A stretch of 64,000 nt of DNA. It comes from Halobacteria archaeon HArc-gm2. GTDB lineage: Archaea > Halobacteriota > Halobacteria > Halobacteriales > Haloarculaceae. Both the position numbers and the translations under genes were made by a program. Below, one piece after another: positions 52,262 through 60,055 of this stretch. Location: NCBI GenBank assembly GCA_025517465.1, contig JAOPKE010000001.1, positions 186,001 to 250,000 of the forward strand, in the 5' to 3' direction. The notes below the pieces were generated by a model. The model was not told where the DNA came from. It saw only the letters and a list, made by a program, of their open reading frames with translations, and did not search any database. Position 1 is the first letter of the stretch; every line of letters starts with the position of its first letter.

Positions 52262-54463
52262 TCAGGGTCGGGTTCCGTTAGCGTCGACGGGACCGTCGTA
52301 GCGGACGAAGAATCCGGTTGCACCGTCCGTCTGGCGAATCGACCTGAGGTCACCGTCGACGAGGTAGGCGTCGCCCGCGGACGTCGCTCCGGTCACCGTG
52401 ACCGTCCCGTCGGTCCGCGATATCGCGTCGGTCTCGTCGGCGGTGACGCCGCCCGTCGTGACCTTCGAGACGTTCCCGTCGACCGCGAACGTGTACTCGA
52501 TGGCGTCGTCGACCGCCGCCGGCCCGATGACGAGCGTCTGGGTCCGATTCTCGTCCTGGGCCGCGGCGGGCGCGCCGACGTCGGCGAACCGGTCGTCGTC
52601 GAACGCGTACCGTCTCGCGGGCAAGGGGTCGCCGCTCTCGGTCCCTGTGTTCGCCCCCGCTGTCGCCTCGTCCCCTACTGACGCCCCGTCGCTCGCGGCG
52701 AGTTCCTCGTTCGACGCTGCGTCGGCGCGGACGGTGTCGTCGCCCGGTTCGTTCTCGGTCGCCTCGCCGCCGCCGGGGGCAGTCTCCGTGCCGCCGTCGG
52801 GCGTCGCTTCGGTGGTCCCGCTGCCGGCACTCTCGACGACGGGGACGACGGTGCCGCTCTGCGTGACTGACATCTCCGCTTCGCCGTCTGCCACCGTGAC
52901 GCCGTCGACTTCCTGCCAGGTCCCGTCGACGCGCTGGTAGGCCGTGACGTCGCCGTCGGCGTCGACGGGCACCGTCACCGTCGCCGCCGCGCTGTCACCG
53001 TCCCGGACCATTACTTCGACGGCGGGTCCGACTGCTTCGGTCCCGTCGGGCAGCGAACCGGGAGTCCCCACCGACGCGAGGTGGGTCACGCCCTGGTCGA
53101 ACTGGACCGAGGTCCCGCCGCCGAGGCTGACGGTATCGGCGACTGCCCCCGCTCGCTCGGCCTGGTCGCGGTAGGCGCCGTCGCCGTTGTCGGCGATCTG
53201 GACGTTCTCCAGCCTGTCGCCGCCGGCGGGGTAGCTCAGCACGCCCGGACCGTCGTTGCGCTCGATTCGGCTGTCGGCGAGCACGTTGTTCGAACTGTCC
53301 GCGAACTCGACGCCGGGACCGCCGTTGTCGGTCACCGTCGCGTCGCCGACGAAGTTGTCGACGGCCCCCGTCGCGACGTGGATGCCCCGGTCGCCGTTGT
53401 CGGTGGCCTGGACGACGCTGAAGGAGCTGTCGGCGACGCCGCGGGCCAACCAGAGACCCGTGCCGTCGTTGTCGTCGACGGTGACGTCGCTCGCCTGCAC
53501 GTCGGCGGTGTCGACGAGCACGACCCCGTCACCGTTGTCGCGCGCGGTCACGGCCTGCATCGCCGAGCCGTCGGCCTCCGTCAGGCGGACGCCGGTGTCG
53601 CTGTCCGTCGCCCGGACCTCGACCAGGTTCGCCGTCGGCCCGCTCGCGCCGCTGCCGCCGAGCGCGACGGCCACGCCCCAGCCGCTGACGTCGACGTCGC
53701 GCACGGTCACGTCGGAGACGCCGCCGGCGACCCGGATGCCAGTGCCGCTGCCCGAGCCCGCGACGGTGTGTCCGTTCCCGTCGAGGACGACGCCGCTCGC
53801 CGCCACGACGAGGCAGGTTTCAGACTCGCCCGAGACGTCACCGGTCAGTTCGTACTGGCCTGGCTCGTCGATGACGGTACACGAGGCCACCGATCCATCC
53901 GCCGCACTCCCGTTTGGCGTCTGTGTGTCGTTCGCGCCTCCGCTCGCGCTGATCTGTCCAGCGTCGTTCTCCACCGTGGTGGCGTTCGCCTCGTCAGTCG
54001 CCGCGTCGTTAGTCGCCGCCTCGTCAGTCGCCGCGTCGTCGGGCGTCGACGTGTCCCCGTCGGATGACGCTTCCGTCGACTCGGTCGACTCCGTTTCGCT
54101 CACAGTCGCCGACTCCGTCGCCGTCGTCTCGTCCGCCGGTTCGTCGGCGGTGGAACCGTCATCGTCTGCTGTGGAACCGTCGCCACCGTCGGCGGACGCG
54201 CCCGCGTCGCTCGATTCGGTCGCGGCCGACTCTGCGGGCTCCGTCTCGGTCGCCGTTTCAGAATCGCCGCCGGCGCCGTCGCCCGATTCGTCGCCGGCCA
54301 TCCCCTCGGTGACGTTCTCACTCTGGAAGCCGTGTGCTCCGGCGTCCACAGACGGTCCTCCGAGGTCCGCGACAGCCAGCCCACCCCCCGCTCCGACGGC
54401 GACGACGGTGATCACGACCAGTACGAGTGCCACGCCCCTCGTCCGTATCCCTTCGTAGCGCAT
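52262..54463 (-). CDS. Surface protein with parallel beta-helix (NosD-like repeats)
   Basis: A 733-residue exported protein. The signal helix (GVALVLVVITVVAVGAGGG) is followed by a 150-residue Thr/Glu/Asp-rich, probably glycosylated stalk with short near-repeats (DEAATNDAATDEA). A right-handed beta-helix comes next, with the GVVLDGNGHTVAGSGSGTGI entry motif and many turns of the VTVRDVDVSGWGVAVALGG kind. A second low-complexity linker and a small beta domain end the protein. No C-terminal membrane helix or PGF sorting motif is visible, so it may be released or bound through the S-layer. Carbohydrate binding is the usual role but is not shown. Confidence 0.82.
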   Translation of the reverse strand: MRYEGIRTRGVALVLVVITVVAVGAGGGLAVADLGGPSVDAGAHGFQSENVTEGMAGDESGDGAGGDSETATETEPAESAATESSDAGASADGGDGSTADDDGSTADEPADETTATESATVSETESTESTEASSDGDTSTPDDAATDEAATNDAATDEANATTVENDAGQISASGGANDTQTPNGSAADGSVASCTVIDEPGQYELTGDVSGESETCLVVAASGVVLDGNGHTVAGSGSGTGIRVAGGVSDVTVRDVDVSGWGVAVALGGSGASGPTANLVEVRATDSDTGVRLTEADGSAMQAVTARDNGDGVVLVDTADVQASDVTVDDNDGTGLWLARGVADSSFSVVQATDNGDRGIHVATGAVDNFVGDATVTDNGGPGVEFADSSNNVLADSRIERNDGPGVLSYPAGGDRLENVQIADNGDGAYRDQAERAGAVADTVSLGGGTSVQFDQGVTHLASVGTPGSLPDGTEAVGPAVEVMVRDGDSAAATVTVPVDADGDVTAYQRVDGTWQEVDGVTVADGEAEMSVTQSGTVVPVVESAGSGTTEATPDGGTETAPGGGEATENEPGDDTVRADAASNEELAASDGASVGDEATAGANTGTESGDPLPARRYAFDDDRFADVGAPAAAQDENRTQTLVIGPAAVDDAIEYTFAVDGNVSKVTTGGVTADETDAISRTDGTVTVTGATSAGDAYLVDGDLRSIRQTDGATGFFVRYDGPVDANGTRP

Positions 54464-54667
54464 GGCAACACCGATACCGACTACCGGTCATTAGTATTTA
54501 GCGCCAAAACCGCAGTAAGGCTGGCTTACGGCGGGCGAGGGTGGCCCACCGAAGGGACGCGGAACAGCCCGTCGCCGAACTGGGATGTTCGGAGACGTCC
54601 GGACCGCTTCGCCACTCTCGTGTTGGCACATGCTAACCTTCAAGCCTCGCAGGGCGTACACACGGCT

Positions 54668-55387
54668 ATGCAGGAGTTCGAGTTCGTCGTCGCCTACGAG
54701 GCGGGCGCCGACAGGCTGATGGACGTCTTCCGCGAGCACCCGTCGCTGTCGGTCCGGTCGTCGGCGTGTTACACCGACGACTCGTCGATGTGGCGGATGG
54801 ACCACGCCAGCGGGTCCCGCGAGGCGATGGCGCGCTTCGACGAGACGTTCCTCGACGACACGCGCTGCAACGAGTGCCTGAACGCGCCGGACTGCAACAC
54901 GACGCGAGAGTACCACGTCCTCGACCGGCAACCCCGCGGGCGGACCGTCTACACCTTCCGCGAGGAGGTCCACAGGTGTCACTCCGTCCCGCACTTCGTC
55001 GTCGACCACGTCGGCGACGGCGCCGTGCTCCAGTCACACAGGACGGGCAACGAGTACCGCTGGAAGGCCCTCTTCCCGGACGAGCAACCCGTCGGCGAAC
55101 TGTTCGACGCCATCGAGGCCGAGTTGCGCGACGGGCTGTCGCTCGAACTGGCCCACCTCACGCAGTCGGGCAACTGGAGCGCCGAGACGCGGACGACCCA
55201 CCAGCTCTCGCCGGAACAGCACGAGATACTCGAAGCGGCGGTGGCCGCGGGCTACTACGAGCGCCCGCGGGAGACGACAGTCCAGGAACTGGCCAGCGAA
55301 CTCGACGTCGCCCGTTCGACCGCCCAGTACCGCCTGCGCGAAGCCGAGGACGCTATCGTCACCGAATTCGTTCGCGACGCGCTGTGA
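54668..55387 (+). CDS. Bat-type HTH-10 transcriptional regulator
   Basis: A 239-residue regulator. The last 60 residues form the bacterio-opsin-activator HTH (LSPEQHEILEAAVAAGYYER, then VQELASELDVARSTAQYRLR). The N-terminal 170 residues form a ligand or regulatory domain with four or more Cys/His residues (TRCNECLNAPDC, RCHSVPHF) that could bind metal or sense redox state. The ATG at 54668 with TGCTAACCTT about 30 bases upstream indicates a leaderless start. It is divergent from the beta-helix protein gene. Confidence 0.85.
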   Translation: MQEFEFVVAYEAGADRLMDVFREHPSLSVRSSACYTDDSSMWRMDHASGSREAMARFDETFLDDTRCNECLNAPDCNTTREYHVLDRQPRGRTVYTFREEVHRCHSVPHFVVDHVGDGAVLQSHRTGNEYRWKALFPDEQPVGELFDAIEAELRDGLSLELAHLTQSGNWSAETRTTHQLSPEQHEILEAAVAAGYYERPRETTVQELASELDVARSTAQYRLREAEDAIVTEFVRDAL

Positions 55388-55502
55388 GAGCGTGGGACCG
55401 AACGACGCCGCCCGGAACCCCGGTTCCGGATGACCGGGAGTCCGACGCGCCCGGGGACTTCGTCGAACGCCGGCCGGTCCCGTCGCAGCCGACGTCTCGG
55501 AA

Positions 55503-56096
55503 TCAGCTGTTCCAGTAGTCGGGTTCGTTGCCGTCGCGCCACTTGATCGAACAGCCGCGGGAGGGCCGCTGCTCGGCGGTGACTTCCTCGCCGGCCAGCA
55601 CCGTCTCGACGTGCGCTTTCATCTCCCGCTCGGTGGGTTCGTCGTCGGGGTTGGTGGCGTCGTCGAGGCGGCCGTGGTACGCCACGGTGAACGTTCCGCT
55701 CCCGTCGTTAGCGAGCAGGAACGGATCGGGCGTACAGCGGGCGCCGTAGCCCGCCGCGACGGCCTGGGTCGCGTCGAAGAGGTAGGCGTCGTAGTCGATG
55801 GTCCCGTCCTCGACGAGTTCCTGCATGCGTTCGAAGGAGTCGTCGGGGTACTCGTCCGGGTCGTTCGAGTTCACGCCGACGACAGCCAGGTCGTCGTACT
55901 CGTCGGCGAGGGCGTTCAGTTCGTCGAACTTCGCCTTCGCGTATGGGCAGTGGTTGCACGTGAACACGAGCAGGACCGCCTCGCGGTCGGCGAAGTCGGC
56001 CAGCGAGTGCGTCTCGCCGTCGGTCCCCCGGAGTTCGAACTCCGGTGCCTCGTCGCCGCGCTGGAGTACGTCCGCTTCGGATTCGAGTTCGACCAT
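55503..56096 (-). CDS. Thioredoxin-fold redoxin (AhpC/TSA-like)
   Basis: A 197-residue protein with thioredoxin fold. It begins with the peroxiredoxin-type GDEAPEFELRGTDGETHSLA. FTCNHCPYAKAKF provides a C-x-x-C pair at residues about 47-50, and RCTPDPFLL holds a cis-Pro region. The protein ends RPSRGCSIKWRDG, with a further Cys. Such proteins reduce peroxides or act as disulfide reductases; the CNHC pair favours a reductase. ATG start, no signal peptide, so it is cytoplasmic. Confidence 0.86.
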   Translation of the reverse strand: MVELESEADVLQRGDEAPEFELRGTDGETHSLADFADREAVLLVFTCNHCPYAKAKFDELNALADEYDDLAVVGVNSNDPDEYPDDSFERMQELVEDGTIDYDAYLFDATQAVAAGYGARCTPDPFLLANDGSGTFTVAYHGRLDDATNPDDEPTEREMKAHVETVLAGEEVTAEQRPSRGCSIKWRDGNEPDYWNS

Positions 56097-56159
56097 GTGA
56101 GGGACTAATCGCGCTGGAAACTAAGTAGTGCAGGGCCTGGCGCGACGTCCGGCGGGCCC

Positions 56160-57803
56160 TCACGCGGGTTCGGTCTCCGGTTCGACCCGCTCGACGTCAG
56201 AGAAGTCGAAGCGGGCGCCGCCGGAGGGACTCTCGCCGACGGCGACGCCCCAGCCGTGGGCGTCGACGATGCTCCGGACGATGTCGAGGCCGAAGCCGGT
56301 CCCGTCCTCGTTCGTCGAGTAGCCCACGTCGAATATCGCTTCGCGCCGGTCGGCCGGAATCCCGGGACCGTCGTCCTCGACGGCGAACCCGCCGTCGGTC
56401 CGGCGGACGGTGACGGTCACGTCGGGGCCACCGTGTTCGATGCCGTCCTCCTGAGCGTGCGAAGGAGGGCTCGTGGAGCCATGCTCCACGGCGTTGCGGA
56501 AGACGTTCTCCAGCAACTGACGCAATCGGCTCCGGTCGGCAGACAGCGTCCCGAGGTCGTCCTCACAGACGAGCGTGGACGAGTCGGATCCGGTCGTCGC
56601 CCACGCCTCCTCGACGACTTCTCGAAGCGGAACCGGTTCGAACTCGTCGATGGCCTCACCCTGCCGGGCCAGCGTCAGCAGGTCTGCGATGAGTTCGTCC
56701 ATCCGTTCGAGCGCGTCCGCCGCCTTCGAGAAGCACTCCTCGTCCCCGGTCTCGCGGGCGAGCTGGAGGTTGCCGACCGCCACGGTCAGCGGGTTCCGGA
56801 GGTCGTGGCTGACGATGCCGGCGAACTCCTCCAGGCGCTGGTTCTGTCGGGCCAGTTCGCGCTCGCGCTCGGCGAGGCGTTCGTTCGCCTGGATGGAGGC
56901 GATGGCGTGACCGATGGTCTCGCCCAGGTCGGTGAGCACCGCCTGTTCGCGTTCCTCGAACACGTTGGGTCGGTCGGCGTAGATGCTGATGAAGCCGTAG
57001 ACAGTCCCCTCGTGTCCGATCGGAACGACGGCCATCGACTGGACGCCACGGCTCTCCAGGATGTCCCACCACGGCTCCATGGACGGGTCCGCGAAGACGT
57101 TCGGCACGCACTGGATGTCGCGCTCTCTGATCGCGCGCCCCCCGGGGCCGCCGCCGGTGGGACTGTCGTCGACGGTGACGTCGATCGATTCGTAGTAGTC
57201 GTCGTCGAGCCCGGACCACGCCGCCGGACGGACGACGCCCTCGGCATCGTCGTACCGGCCGACCCAGACGGACTCGTAGGCCGCTGACTCACTCAATCGG
57301 TCGCAGACGGCCTGTTCGAGCGACTTCCGGTCCGTCTGGTTGACCAGTTCCTCGGTGGCGACGCGGAGCGTGTCGTTGATCCGGTTTAGCTGCTCGACGG
57401 ACTGCCGTTGCTCCAGGCGCCGGACGTCGTAGAGTCCGACGAGGAGCCCGACGAGCGCGCCGAACGTCGCGACGTTGACCATGGGGACGATGGAGTTCGA
57501 CTGCGTGACCTCCAGCACGAGGGTGACGGCGAACATCCAGAGGCCGAACGCAAACAGGACCGTGACGCCGACACCGGTCCAGGCCAGCATCCGACCCGCG
57601 AACCGGTCCGGAACGAGACGGCCCCGGGCGACCTGGACGCCGACGGCCGTCATGACGAGCGAGAACACGACCGGAAGCAACGTGACGAGCACCGCCAGTG
57701 CGCTCGTTTCGAACCCGGTGGCGCTGGACAGGTGAAAGCCGGTCAGTAGCAGACCGGCGCCGGCGATTATCGTGCCAGCGCTCCGGTTGGCAACGACACG
57801 CAT
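56160..57803 (-). CDS. Membrane histidine kinase with GAF domain
   Basis: A 547-residue sensor kinase. Four or so membrane helices span residues about 10-125. A GAF domain covers about 150-310 (AVCDRLSESAAYESVWVGRY, GVQSMAVVPIGHEGTVYGFI), and a HisKA domain carries the phospho-His in GIVSHDLRNPLTVAVGNLQ. The HATPase has ENVFRNAVEHG, EDDGPGIP and GTGFGLDIV. It is the second kinase of this type in the window, sharing the HDLRNPL phosphoacceptor box with the first. The redoxin gene lies 63 bases beyond its stop on the same strand. Confidence 0.9.
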   Translation of the reverse strand: MRVVANRSAGTIIAGAGLLLTGFHLSSATGFETSALAVLVTLLPVVFSLVMTAVGVQVARGRLVPDRFAGRMLAWTGVGVTVLFAFGLWMFAVTLVLEVTQSNSIVPMVNVATFGALVGLLVGLYDVRRLEQRQSVEQLNRINDTLRVATEELVNQTDRKSLEQAVCDRLSESAAYESVWVGRYDDAEGVVRPAAWSGLDDDYYESIDVTVDDSPTGGGPGGRAIRERDIQCVPNVFADPSMEPWWDILESRGVQSMAVVPIGHEGTVYGFISIYADRPNVFEEREQAVLTDLGETIGHAIASIQANERLAERERELARQNQRLEEFAGIVSHDLRNPLTVAVGNLQLARETGDEECFSKAADALERMDELIADLLTLARQGEAIDEFEPVPLREVVEEAWATTGSDSSTLVCEDDLGTLSADRSRLRQLLENVFRNAVEHGSTSPPSHAQEDGIEHGGPDVTVTVRRTDGGFAVEDDGPGIPADRREAIFDVGYSTNEDGTGFGLDIVRSIVDAHGWGVAVGESPSGGARFDFSDVERVEPETEPA

Positions 57804-57878
57804 TGGGGGTAGTCGGCTATTCTCACAGATGAAACTTCCCCTCGAAGGGGTACGAGCGACGGTGACGCGGTCGACCGA

Positions 57879-58229
57879 TTAGCCGTCCGCCGCCGCGATC
57901 TCGAACGCCGCCGCCGCCTCGAACACCGGTGACTCCGGGTCGATGCGGAACGTCGTCTCCTCCCCGTCGCGCTGTTCACACTCCAGGAATCCGGCGTCGA
58001 CGAGCGCCTCGACGGTGCCGTCGAGATAGAGCGTCTTGTAGGCGACGCCCGAGGCGTCGCTCAGTTCGGTCTTGGTGTACTCCGAATCGGCGTCGAGTTC
58101 GAGGAGCCCGGCGATGAGCGCCGCGGCACCGTCGTAGTCGGCCACGAGGTCCCAGCCTGTCGCGTCGTCGTCCTGTCCGTCCATCCCACCCACGGTGCCC
58201 GTCGAATCGAGGGGGTCCGACCCGTCCAT
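57879..58229 (-). CDS. Small winged-helix-like regulator
   Basis: A 116-residue acidic protein. The central part YTKTELSDASGVAYKTLYLD followed by ALVDAGFLECEQ has the helix-turn-helix and wing layout of haloarchaeal small regulators. The N-terminal 40 residues are disordered and the C-terminus is an Ala-rich helix. The TATA-like GGTTTATCCC about 25 bases upstream supports the first ATG at 58229, although one at 58184 is also in frame. Targets are unknown. It diverges from the Lrp-aminotransferase pair. Confidence 0.7.
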   Translation of the reverse strand: MDGSDPLDSTGTVGGMDGQDDDATGWDLVADYDGAAALIAGLLELDADSEYTKTELSDASGVAYKTLYLDGTVEALVDAGFLECEQRDGEETTFRIDPESPVFEAAAAFEIAAADG

Positions 58230-58350
58230 GCGGTGGGAGACCGACCGGACCGGGATAAACCCACCTGTCCCCTCGTGGGCCGATAGTCAGAGTGACACAC
58301 CGCCACACACATGTAGAAATCCTTTAGTCCGCGCCCCCGAGGGTGTAGGT

Positions 58351-58845
58351 ATGGATAGTCGCGGCGAGATTCTGGAGTTACTCCGTGAAAACGCCCGGTA
58401 CAGTGTCGAGGACATCGCCCGGCTCAGCGATACCAGCGAGGACGACGTCGAGGCGGCCATCGCGGATCTGGAGTCCGCGGGCATCGTCCGCGGGTACCAG
58501 GCGGTGCTCGACTGGGGCGCCGTCGACGAGGACGACCAGCCGGTCCGCGCGTCGGTCGAACTCAACGTCACGCTGGACCGGGAGACCAGCTACGCCGACA
58601 TCGCCGACCGCATCGCGAAGTTCCCACAGGTCCGCTCCCTGCGCCTGATCAGCGGCGACTACGACTTCGACATGGTCGTCGAGGGTGACTCGATGAGCGA
58701 AGTCTCGCACTTCATCAGCGACAAGGTCGCGCCCATTCCGGAGGTCACCCAGACGGTCACCCACTACGTGATGGAGTCCTACAAGGAGCAGGGCATCGAG
58801 TTCGGCGACGGCCACGACGACGACCGGCTATCGATCTCCCCATGA
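58351..58845 (+). CDS. Lrp/AsnC-family regulator paired with an aminotransferase
   Basis: A 164-residue regulator. The N-terminal HTH is RGEILELLRENARYSVEDIA then SEDDVEAAIADLESAGIV, and a RAM-type domain follows (VRASVELNVTLDRETSYADI, RLISGDYDFDMVVEGDSM). Its stop overlaps the start of the aminotransferase gene (ATGA), so the two are translated together, and the regulator probably senses an amino acid handled by that enzyme. The ATG at 58351 has AATCCTTTA about 27 bases before it. Confidence 0.9.
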   Translation: MDSRGEILELLRENARYSVEDIARLSDTSEDDVEAAIADLESAGIVRGYQAVLDWGAVDEDDQPVRASVELNVTLDRETSYADIADRIAKFPQVRSLRLISGDYDFDMVVEGDSMSEVSHFISDKVAPIPEVTQTVTHYVMESYKEQGIEFGDGHDDDRLSISP

Positions 58846-59987
58846 CCATCGAGCCGGCCGACCGCGTCGACCAGGTGCCACCGTCGGGGATCCGGCGCTT
58901 CTTCGAACTGGCCGAGGAGATGGACGACATCATCTCGCTGGGCGTCGGGGAGCCGGACTTCTCCGCGCCGTGGGCCGCCCGCGAGGCGGCCATCGCCTCG
59001 CTGGAGCAGGGGAAGACCTCATACACGGCCAACCGCGGCAAGCGCGAACTCCGCGAACTGATCGCCGAGGACGTCGACGACCGCTACGACCTCGACTACG
59101 ACGCCGACGAGGAGATACTCGTCACCGCGGGCGCGAGCGAGGCCCTGGACCTGGCGTTCCGGGCGCTGCTCAACCCCGGCGACACCGTCGCCGTCGTCCA
59201 GCCGGCGTACGTCTCCTACGTCCCGGGCGCCATCTTCGCCGGCTGTGACGTCGTGGACGTCACCACGCGCGCGGAAGACGAGTTCAAACTCACCGCGGAG
59301 GTGCTCCGGGAGTCGGGCGCCGCCGACGCCGACGCGCTCGTCTACTGCTACCCCAACAACCCGACGGGGGCGACGATGACGGGCGAGGAACTGGAGCCGG
59401 TCGCCGCGTTCGCGCGCGAGCACGACCTGCTCGTCTTCGCCGACGAGATCTACTCGGAGCTGAGCTACGAGCACGAGCACACCTCCATCGCCAGTCTGCC
59501 CGGGATGCGCGAGCGGACCGTCGTGTTCAACGGCTTCTCGAAGGCCTACGCGATGACCGGGCTCCGCCTGGGCTACGCGCTCGCGCCACCCGAGGCCATC
59601 GCGGCGATGAATCGCGTCCACCAGTACTCGATGCTGTCGGCGCCGACGACGGCTCAGTACGCCGCCATCGAGGCCCTGGAGACCTGCGGCGACGAGGTCG
59701 AGGAGATGTGCGCCCAGTACGACCGCCGTCGGAACTTCGTCCTCTCGCGGTTCGAGGAGATGGGCCTCTCGTGTTTCCCGGCCGCGGGCGCGTTCTACGC
59801 GTTCCCGGAGTGTCCGGGCGAGGACGCCGACGAGTTCGCCGAGGCGCTCCTGGAGGAGCAGCAAGTCGCCGTCGTCCCCGGGACGGCCTTCGGCGAAGGT
59901 GGCGCGGGCCACCTCCGCGTCTCCTACGCGACGGGACTCGGAGAACTCAAAGAAGCGATGGCCCGCATCGAAACGTTTATCAGTTGA
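58842..59987 (+). CDS. Class I/II aminotransferase
   Basis: A 381-residue PLP enzyme of fold type I. The substrate-side motif ISLGVGEPDF, the Asn-Pro-Thr loop in YCYPNNPTGATMTG, the PLP-binding Asp in FADEIYSELSY, the Schiff-base Lys in NGFSKAYAMTGLRLGY, and the C-terminal Arg in GHLRVSYATG are all present. This is the aspartate/aromatic aminotransferase subgroup. The partner Lrp regulator overlaps it by four bases. The exact amino acid cannot be told. Confidence 0.92.
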   Translation: MTIEPADRVDQVPPSGIRRFFELAEEMDDIISLGVGEPDFSAPWAAREAAIASLEQGKTSYTANRGKRELRELIAEDVDDRYDLDYDADEEILVTAGASEALDLAFRALLNPGDTVAVVQPAYVSYVPGAIFAGCDVVDVTTRAEDEFKLTAEVLRESGAADADALVYCYPNNPTGATMTGEELEPVAAFAREHDLLVFADEIYSELSYEHEHTSIASLPGMRERTVVFNGFSKAYAMTGLRLGYALAPPEAIAAMNRVHQYSMLSAPTTAQYAAIEALETCGDEVEEMCAQYDRRRNFVLSRFEEMGLSCFPAAGAFYAFPECPGEDADEFAEALLEEQQVAVVPGTAFGEGGAGHLRVSYATGLGELKEAMARIETFIS

Positions 59988-60055
59988 TAACTATCCGGTT
60001 TTCGACCGGTATAACGGCGTAAAGCTTTTTCACCCATACGGGTAGATGAATGATA

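Noticed and set aside
54332..54667. 112-codon extension of the HTH-10 regulator
   Set aside because: It overlaps the start and promoter of the divergent beta-helix gene; the leaderless ATG at 54668 is better.
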